Shown here: one piece after another, positions 58,185-64,000 of the stretch
Numbering within the stretch: position 1 is the first letter of the stretch
Layout: every line of letters starts with the position of its first letter
Assembly: GCF_042434745.1 (NCBI RefSeq)
Contig: NZ_JBHLSS010000045.1
Length of the DNA stretch: 64,000 bases
Origin: Azotobacter paspali
GTDB lineage: Bacteria > Pseudomonadota > Gammaproteobacteria > Pseudomonadales > Pseudomonadaceae
Strand: one strand, 5' to 3'
Notes under the pieces: generated by a model
What the model saw: the letters and a program-made list of their open reading frames with translations, nothing else
What the model was told of the DNA's origin: nothing
Databases searched by the model: none
Program-made: the position numbers and the translations under genes

Positions 58185-58371
58185 CGATTGCCTCCCCCTT
58201 CAAGGCACATCACGATGATGAACAGCGATGAACGGGCGGCTGCGACAGCCACCCTCCCCCCATGAAGCGGCAGAATTTTCCACCAACTCGATAGGCCAAT
58301 CAAACCCCGATCATCGATAAGATCGATACTTTTTTCGGCGTTCCGATGACCGGCATCCGGAGCCAATCCCC
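58185..58371. other. Divergent gap upstream of the EVE relic, no gene seen
   Basis: It contains the promoter region of the small peptide gene and a GATCATCGATAAGATCGATA patch near 58309-58328, with no clear operator. Confidence 0.3.
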
Positions 58372-58916
58372 ATGCCGTACTGGCTGATGAGATCCGAACC
58401 CAGGGCTTTCTCCGTGGCTACACTACAGCACCGCTAGCAGGCAAGTTGGGACGAAGTACGCAATTACCAGGCAGGTAATTTTCTGCGGAGCATGCAACTC
58501 GGTGAGCTGTTTTTCTTCTATCACTCCAGTTGCCCACGACCGGGAATCGTTGGGATAGGCCGCATCGTCAGCGGCGCCTATCCCGACCCCAGCGCCCTCG
58601 AACCGCAAACCCCCTACTTCGATGCCAGAGCCAGCGCGGAAAAAATCCGTGGGTTGCGGTCGACGTGGAGTTCGTCGAAGCCTTCGGTGACGTCATCGAA
58701 CTGGTGCGCCTGCGTAGCACACCGAACCTGGTGCAGCTACCGCTGCTGAAAGAAGGCAACCGGCTCTCGGTGATGCCGGTAAGCGTTGGCGAATGGGCCG
58801 CCATACTCGCGCGCGCTGAGCCGGAAGCCGGCCTCAAGGCCTGGGAGCGTAGGCGAAAACGTCGGCACGCATCTGCCCAGCATCCATGCCGGCCTCGACC
58901 AGCGCATCCAGAGTAG
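58372..58916 (+). pseudogene. EVE domain protein, broken by an amber codon and a frameshift
   Basis: ATG 58372 opens MPYWLMRSEPRAFSVATLQH, then TAG at 58435-58437, then SWDEVRNYQAGNFLRSMQLG, FFYHSSCPRPGIVGIGRIV and SGAYPDPSALEPQTPYFDA. At about 58650 homology moves to another frame (KNPWVAVDVEFVEAFGDVIE, GNRLSVMPVSVGEWAAIL). Together these make a complete EVE (PUA-like, modified-base-binding) protein, dead by two lesions. The 3' end overlaps the convergent reductase gene. Confidence 0.8.
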
Positions 58917-59802
58917 CGTAGACCATGCCTGGCGAACCGCTGGCATAGACCTGCAGCGCCCGCAGATCGTCGAAGTCCTGGCGCACAGCCTCGTGCAGCA
59001 GACCGCAGCGTCCCTCCCAACCGCACAGGTCGCTGACCACCCGATGCAGGTGTAGGTTGGACAAGTGCCGCCACTCTTCCTCGCAAGGCAGCCGATAGAA
59101 GTCTTCGGGCCGCCGCGCGCCCCAGTAGAGATGGATCGGCCGGGTGAAGCCGTTCGCCCGGCAATGCTCTACCAGACTCTGCATCTGCGCCATGCCAGTG
59201 CCGGCGGCAATCAGCACCAGGGGACCATCCGGCAGCGATGCCATATGGGCGTCGCCGAACGGCAGGCGCACACGGGCGAAACCTTGACGGCGGATGAAAG
59301 CCAGCAGGTCCCGAGCCGAGTTCTCGCGCGCCAGAACGTGGAGTTCCAACTCTCGTCCCATATCGGGTGCCGAAGCCAGGGAAAAGGAGGAGAAGCTGCC
59401 GTCTTCGCGCTGCAGTTGCAGGTACTGCCCGGCGTGGTAGCGCGGCGGCTTGCCCGCCGGCGCCCGTAGCCGCACCCGGAACACGTCGCCACCGAGATCC
59501 TCGCAATCGACCAATTGGCAGCTCAGTTCGCGTACGGGCAGTTCGCCCGGCACCAGCACGGCGTCCCAGTGCAGCACGCAATCCTCCAACGGCTTGGCCT
59601 GGCAGGTCAGTACTTCGCCCTGGGCAAGCACCTCGTCCCCCTGGCGCACCCGCCCTTCGAGCAGGCGCGCTGCGCAGACATGACAGTTGCCGTTGCGACA
59701 GCCCTGCGGGCATTCATGACCGAGACGCAGCGCAGCATCGAGAATGGACTCGCCGACATTCACATCGATCTCGGCGCCACAAGGTTGCAGAATCACTTTC
59801 AT
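58834..59802 (-). CDS. Ferredoxin-type [2Fe-2S] / FAD NAD(P)H oxidoreductase (CDP-glucoseen reductase-like)
   Basis: 322 residues from ATG 59802. N-terminal plant-type ferredoxin with CPQGCRNGNCHVC and a later LTCQA; FAD domain with YHAGQYLQLQREDGSFSSFS; NAD domain with LIAAGTGMAQMQSLVEH and YASGSPGMV. It passes electrons from NAD(P)H through FAD to the cluster. It is named after CDP-6-deoxy-glucoseen reductase in annotations, but the partner is unknown. It follows ubiD by 68 bp, in the order also known in Pseudomonas. Confidence 0.9.
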   Translation of the reverse strand: MKVILQPCGAEIDVNVGESILDAALRLGHECPQGCRNGNCHVCAARLLEGRVRQGDEVLAQGEVLTCQAKPLEDCVLHWDAVLVPGELPVRELSCQLVDCEDLGGDVFRVRLRAPAGKPPRYHAGQYLQLQREDGSFSSFSLASAPDMGRELELHVLARENSARDLLAFIRRQGFARVRLPFGDAHMASLPDGPLVLIAAGTGMAQMQSLVEHCRANGFTRPIHLYWGARRPEDFYRLPCEEEWRHLSNLHLHRVVSDLCGWEGRCGLLHEAVRQDFDDLRALQVYASGSPGMVYATLDALVEAGMDAGQMRADVFAYAPRP

Positions 59803-59870
59803 GATGTTCCGTCGCGGCAAGGGTGAATCGGGAAGGCGCCCCTGCCCATGCGGAGCAAGGCAGGCACCTC

Positions 59871-61337
59871 TCAATCGAGGCCCAGCAGCGGCCACAGCTC
59901 GTCGACACGCTGCTTTACAGCCGGATCCTGGCGGATGGCCCGCCCCCATTCGCGGCTGGTCTCGCCTGGCCACTTGTGGGTCGCATCCAACCCCATCTTC
60001 GAACCCAAGCCGGAGATCGGCGAGGCGAAATCGAGATAATCGATAGGCGTGTTGTCGATCAGCACGGTGTCGCGCTTGGGGTCCATGCGTGTGGTGATGG
60101 CCCAGATCACATCGTTCCAGTCACGGGCGTCGATGTCGTCGTCGGTGACGATGACGAACTTGGTATACATGAATTGGCGCAGGAACGACCAGACCCCCAG
60201 CATCACCCGCTTGGCGTGGCCCGGATACTGTTTCCTGATGGTCACCACCGCCATACGGTAGGAGCAGCCCTCCGGCGGCAGGTAGAAATCGACGATCTCG
60301 GGGAACTGCTTCTGCAGGATCGGCACGAACACTTCGTTCAGCGCCACGCCGAGCACGGCGGGCTCATCCGGCGGACGTCCAGTGTAGGTGCTGTGGTAGA
60401 TGGAATCGCGTCGGCGGGTGATGCGCTCGATGGTGAAGACCGGGAAACGGTCGACCTCATTGTAGTAGCCGGTATGGTCGCCATAGGGTCCCTCGTCGGC
60501 CATCTCTCCCGGATGGATGTGCCCCTCCAGCACGATCTCGGCGCTGGCCGGCACCTGCAGATCGCTGCCGACCGCCTTGACCAGTTCGGTGCGCTGGCCA
60601 CGCAGCAGGCCGGCAAAGGCGTATTCGGACAGGGTGTCCGGCACCGGCGTGACCGCGCCAAGGATGGTCGCCGGGTCGGCCCCGAGCGCCACCGCCACCG
60701 GATAGGGCCGGTCAGGGTGCTTCTGGCACCATTCGCGGTAATCCAAGGCACCGCCACGGTGGCTGAGCCAGCGCATAATCACTTTGTTGCGGCCGAGCAC
60801 CTGCTGCCGGTAGATGCCGAGGTTCTGCCGCTCCTTGTTCGGTCCGCGGGTGATGGTCAGCCCCCAGGTGATCAGCGGCGCGGCATCGCCTGGCCAGCAA
60901 TGCTGCACGGGCAACCTGCCGAGATCGACATCCTCGCCTTCGAGGATCACTTCCTGGCAGGGCGCATCCTTCAGCACCTTAGGCGCCATGCTGAGCACTT
61001 TCTTGAAAAGCGGCAGCTTGTCCCAGGCATCCTTGAGCCCCTTGGGCGGCTCCGGCTCCTTGAGGAGGGCCAGCAGCCGGCCGATTTCGCGCAGTTCGGA
61101 GACATCCTCAGCCCCCATGCCGAACGCCACGCGCTGCGGTGTGCCGAACAGGTTGCCAAGCACCGGCATATCGAAACCTATCGGCTTCTCGAACAGCAGA
61201 GCGGGTCCGCTGCGACGCAAGGTACGATCGCAGATTTCGGTCATTTCCAGTATGGGCGAGACCGGCGTCTGGATACGCTTTAACTCGCCACGCGCCTCCA
61301 GGGCGCGCAGGAAGTCGCGAAGATCGGAGTATTTCAT
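59871..61337 (-). CDS. ubiD: 4-hydroxy-3-polyprenylbenzoate decarboxylase UbiD
   Basis: 488 residues. prFMN-dependent decarboxylase: MRWLSHRGGALDYREW, the active-site segment EMADEGPYGDHTGYYN, and RMDPKRDTVLIDNTP. It decarboxylates the prenylated benzoate in ubiquinone synthesis and needs prenylated FMN from UbiX. It fits with ubiH and ubiI 5-9 kb away. Confidence 0.97.
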   Translation of the reverse strand: MKYSDLRDFLRALEARGELKRIQTPVSPILEMTEICDRTLRRSGPALLFEKPIGFDMPVLGNLFGTPQRVAFGMGAEDVSELREIGRLLALLKEPEPPKGLKDAWDKLPLFKKVLSMAPKVLKDAPCQEVILEGEDVDLGRLPVQHCWPGDAAPLITWGLTITRGPNKERQNLGIYRQQVLGRNKVIMRWLSHRGGALDYREWCQKHPDRPYPVAVALGADPATILGAVTPVPDTLSEYAFAGLLRGQRTELVKAVGSDLQVPASAEIVLEGHIHPGEMADEGPYGDHTGYYNEVDRFPVFTIERITRRRDSIYHSTYTGRPPDEPAVLGVALNEVFVPILQKQFPEIVDFYLPPEGCSYRMAVVTIRKQYPGHAKRVMLGVWSFLRQFMYTKFVIVTDDDIDARDWNDVIWAITTRMDPKRDTVLIDNTPIDYLDFASPISGLGSKMGLDATHKWPGETSREWGRAIRQDPAVKQRVDELWPLLGLD

Positions 61338-61433
61338 GGAAACTGCAAGCCTCTGGCGGCAAGCCCCATGCCGGAGGGTGACGGCACCAACCTGCCCCCT
61401 TGCAATCCGAGGCTCGCGACTTGTCGCGGCGGA

Positions 61434-62693
61434 TTACTTCCGCTTCATCGACTGGAAGAACTCCTCGTTGGTCTTGGTATCCTTCAGACGATCGAGCATG
61501 AATTCGATGGCGGCGATCTCGTCCATGGGATGCAGGATCTTGCGCAGGATCCACATGCGCTGCAGCTCCTCTTCACCGGTCAGGAGTTCTTCGCGGCGGG
61601 TACCGGAGCGATTGATGTTGATCGCCGGGAACACACGCTTCTCGGCAATACGCCGGTCGAGCTGCAGCTCCAGGTTGCCCGTACCCTTGAACTCCTCGTA
61701 GATCACTTCGTCCATCTTCGAGCCGGTTTCCACCAGCGCGGTGGCGAGGATGGTGAGGCTGCCCCCCTCCTCGATGTTGCGCGCAGCACCGAAGAAACGC
61801 TTAGGCTTTTCCAGTGCATGGGCGTCGACACCGCCGGTGAGCACCTTGCCGGAGCTGGGAATCACGGTGTTGTAGGCACGCGCCAGGCGGGTGATGGAGT
61901 CGAGCAGAATCACCACATCCTTCTTGTGTTCGACCAGACGCTTGGCCTTCTCGATGACCATCTCGGCGACCTGCACGTGGCGAGTCGGAGGCTCGTCGAA
62001 GGTGGAGGCGACCACTTCGCCGCGCACGGTGCGCTGCATCTCCGTCACCTCTTCCGGGCGCTCGTCGATGAGCAGGACGATCAGGTGACACTCGGGATTG
62101 TTGCGCGTGATGTTGCTGGCGATGTTCTGCAGCATGATCGTCTTGCCAGCCTTCGGCGGCGCGACGATCAGGCCACGCTGGCCCTTGCCGATCGGCGCGC
62201 AGAGGTCGATCACACGGCCGGTGAGGTCTTCGGTGGAACCGTTGCCGGCTTCCATGGTGAGACGGGAATTGGGGAACAGCGGGGTGAGGTTTTCGAAGAG
62301 GATCTTGTTCTTCGCGTTTTCCGGCCGGTCGAAGTTGATCGAGTCGACCTTGAGCAGCGCGAAGTAGCGCTCGCCCTCCTTCGGCGGGCGGATCTTGCCG
62401 ACGATGGTGTCGCCGGTACGCAGGTTGAAGCGGCGGATCTGGCTCGGCGAGACGTAGATGTCGTCCGGCCCGGCCAAATAGGAGGAATCCGCGCTGCGCA
62501 GGAATCCGAAACCGTCCTGAAGGATCTCCAGCACGCCATCACCGGAGATTTCCTCGCCGCTTTTCGCATGCTTTTTCAGCAGGGAGAAGATCACATCCTG
62601 CTTGCGCGAACGGGCCATGTTCTCCAGGCCCATCTGTTCGGCCATTTCCAGCAGTTCGGTAATAGGCTTTTGCTTGAGTTCGGTCAGATTCAT
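61434..62693 (-). CDS. rho: Transcription termination factor Rho
   Basis: 419 residues. N-terminal helical and cold-shock RNA-binding domain (ILQDGFGFLRSADSSYLAGP, DDIYVSPSQIRRFNLRTGD), then the RecA-like ATPase with Walker A APPKAGKT, VVILLDSITRLARAYN and the R-loop YEEFKGTGNLEL. Hexameric RNA helicase that ends transcription. Same direction as trxA. Confidence 0.98.
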   Translation of the reverse strand: MNLTELKQKPITELLEMAEQMGLENMARSRKQDVIFSLLKKHAKSGEEISGDGVLEILQDGFGFLRSADSSYLAGPDDIYVSPSQIRRFNLRTGDTIVGKIRPPKEGERYFALLKVDSINFDRPENAKNKILFENLTPLFPNSRLTMEAGNGSTEDLTGRVIDLCAPIGKGQRGLIVAPPKAGKTIMLQNIASNITRNNPECHLIVLLIDERPEEVTEMQRTVRGEVVASTFDEPPTRHVQVAEMVIEKAKRLVEHKKDVVILLDSITRLARAYNTVIPSSGKVLTGGVDAHALEKPKRFFGAARNIEEGGSLTILATALVETGSKMDEVIYEEFKGTGNLELQLDRRIAEKRVFPAININRSGTRREELLTGEEELQRMWILRKILHPMDEIAAIEFMLDRLKDTKTNEEFFQSMKRK

Positions 62694-63021
62694 AAGACGA
62701 TAAGAGGGCAGAAAGCGTTGAGCTTGGGAAAGCCGCGCCGCAGGGAAGGCGATTGGATCGCTGTACTTGTTCTAAAAGAGGTGCGTCGGCGACGACTGAC
62801 GGAGGACAGCGATAAAGATAGATTCGCTGCGAGAGCCGAATCTAACACCCTAAAAAAGGTGCGTCCAGCCTCGCGCGACAAAAACCATGACCCCGAATGC
62901 GGCGAGCGGGGTACTGCCGCCCTTTCTCTCGATACGCAAGACTCGCCGGACCGGGACCAGCCATCCCTGGCTTTCATGCTTCGAGCAAGCCCGGGAGCGA
63001 AAGATGCGCTTGACGAGCGAA
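62694..63021 (-). promoter_or_regulatory. 328-bp leader between trxA and rho
   Basis: No gene is seen. rho commonly has a long leader used for autoregulation by Rho itself. A CCAGCCATCCCTGG-type hairpin near 62960-62973 could attenuate transcription coming from trxA. Confidence 0.35.
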
Positions 63022-63348
63022 TTAGATATTGCTGTCGAGAAAGGCGGCCAACTGCGATTTCGACAGGGCGCCCACCTTGGTCGCCTCGACATTGCCGCCC
63101 TTGAACAGCATCAGGGTCGGAATGCCGCGCACCCCGTACTTCGCCGGAGTACCCTGGTTTTTATCGATGTTGAGCTTGCAGATTTTTAGCCGGCCTTCGT
63201 AATCCTTGGCGATTTCGTTGAGCACCGGGGCGATCATCTTGCACGGCCCGCACCATTCGGCCCAATAGTCGACGAGCACCGGCCCCTCGGCCTGAAGCAC
63301 GTCCTGCTCGAAGCTGGCGTCGCTGACATTGGTGATGAGTTCGCTCAT
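63022..63348 (-). CDS. trxA: Thioredoxin 1
   Basis: 108 residues from ATG 63348, with the redox motif WAEWCGPCKMIAP and cis-Pro loop VRGIPTLMLF. General cytosolic protein disulfide reductase. Order trxA-rho, with ppx divergent, is typical of Pseudomonas and E. coli. Confidence 0.98.
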   Translation of the reverse strand: MSELITNVSDASFEQDVLQAEGPVLVDYWAEWCGPCKMIAPVLNEIAKDYEGRLKICKLNIDKNQGTPAKYGVRGIPTLMLFKGGNVEATKVGALSKSQLAAFLDSNI

Positions 63349-63650
63349 GGAAAATCTCCGTGGTCGGAAGCACAAATTTCCGGACATGATAGCCCGCATT
63401 GATCGGCACAGGAAGGCGAGCGCGCCACCCCGGCCCTGGCAGAGCGGCCGGGGGTATCCAGCTGTGCGGGGCCGCCACCTGCCCGTCGCCCCACAGCTTC
63501 ACCAAGGACATTCGGGCGCATCGTTCTCGAGTGGGGTCGGGCCTTATGATAAACCGTTTACTATACAGGCCCTTGGACCCTTCATCCGTAAACTGGTACA
63601 ACCACTCTTCCCGTGGCCGGACGGCGCGGTTCTGCCATCGAGACCCTGAC
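63349..63650. promoter_or_regulatory. Divergent trxA/ppx promoter region
   Basis: 302 bp with no gene. TTTACTATAC at 63567-63576 includes a plausible -10 for ppx; trxA signals read the other way. Nothing else is clear. Confidence 0.3.
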
Positions 63651-64000
63651 ATGCCAAAGACTCAAGCCGAGAACTTTCCCCTGATTGCCGCCATAGATCT
63701 TGGCTCCAACAGCTTCCACATGGTACTGGCCAAAGCCGACCAGACCGAGATCCGCCCGCTCGAGCGCCTGGGCGAGAAGGTTCAGTTGGGCGCGGGGCTC
63801 GACGATCAGCACCAGCTCAGCGAGGAAGCCATGCAACGCGGCCTCGACTGCCTGCGCCGCTTCGCCCAGTTGATCAACGGCCTGCCCAGGGGGGCGGTGC
63901 GCATCGTCGCCACCAACGCCATGCGCGAAGCGCGCAACCGCAACGAATTTATCCGCCGCGCGAACGAAATACTCGGGCATCCGGTGGAGGTGATCTCCGG
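63651..64000 (+). CDS. ppx: Exopolyphosphatase Ppx/GppA family, N-terminal part (runs off the window)
   Basis: The first 116 residues: the actin-like phosphate loop AAIDLGSNSFHMVLAKA and RIVATNAMREARNRNEF are diagnostic. Ppx releases phosphate from polyphosphate ends. The gene continues past the window edge. Confidence 0.95.
   Translation, partial: MPKTQAENFPLIAAIDLGSNSFHMVLAKADQTEIRPLERLGEKVQLGAGLDDQHQLSEEAMQRGLDCLRRFAQLINGLPRGAVRIVATNAMREARNRNEFIRRANEILGHPVEVIS

Overview
The window is GC-rich gammaproteobacterial chromosome of the Pseudomonadaceae. The housekeeping genes and their order are Pseudomonas-like. A CooA-type CO sensor next to cowN (a protein that protects nitrogenase from CO), together with a NifA/AnfA-like sigma-54 activator, points to a nitrogen fixer, most likely Azotobacter close to A. 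vinelandii. The species name is inference from gene content recalled from memory, not from a search.

Left core, 1-22.8 kb. lptD (partial), surA, pdxA, rsmA, apaG and apaH form a tight co-directional run, followed by glpE. A convincing -24/-12 promoter precedes the prkA-yeaH-ycgB stress block. Then come a dead IS200/IS605 end, cca, a sulfur locus (persulfide dioxygenase-like hydrolase, a wrecked SulP transporter, a rhodanese) behind an AT-rich dyad, folB-folK, plsY, tsaD, the rpsU-dnaG-rpoD macromolecular synthesis cluster, cooA-cowN and a CAT-anticodon tRNA.

Accessory zone, 22.9-43.8 kb. A 2.2-kb island remnant (hipB/hipA broken by IS debris) is bracketed by a 46-bp near-repeat of the tRNA 3' half. 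Next are lemA plus two TPM-domain genes, a PQQ-type dehydrogenase lipoprotein, a CinA-domain protein, a Mn-catalase, a short-chain dehydrogenase relic, and a two-gene regulatory operon: a signal-less PhnD-like binding protein coupled to a NifA/AnfA-like activator. Divergent -24/-12 promoters separate that operon from a gene cut short by an IS605-type element. A damaged ABC-F gene is fused to relics of a pyochelin-type siderophore locus, in which pchB and pchA look intact while pchC and pchD are broken. IS5- and IS630-family pieces, a DUF2780 gene, a PepSY gene, a DUF3079 gene and a pair of inverted structured repeats (43.05-43.78 kb) complete the zone.

Right core, 43.9-64 kb. A nitroreductase, the glycine cleavage operon gcvT-gcvH-gcvP, a Fur-type iron ABC transporter (binding protein and permease), the ubiquinone block pepP-ubiH-ubiI preceded by an UPF0149 gene, a short coiled-coil gene with zapA, 6S RNA, the 5-formyl-THF cyclo-ligase gene, a 44-residue membrane peptide, an EVE-domain pseudogene, a ferredoxin-NAD(P)H-type reductase, ubiD, rho, trxA and the start of ppx. 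As I recall the P. aeruginosa map, the left and right cores lie far apart there, so the accessory zone probably marks a rearrangement junction.
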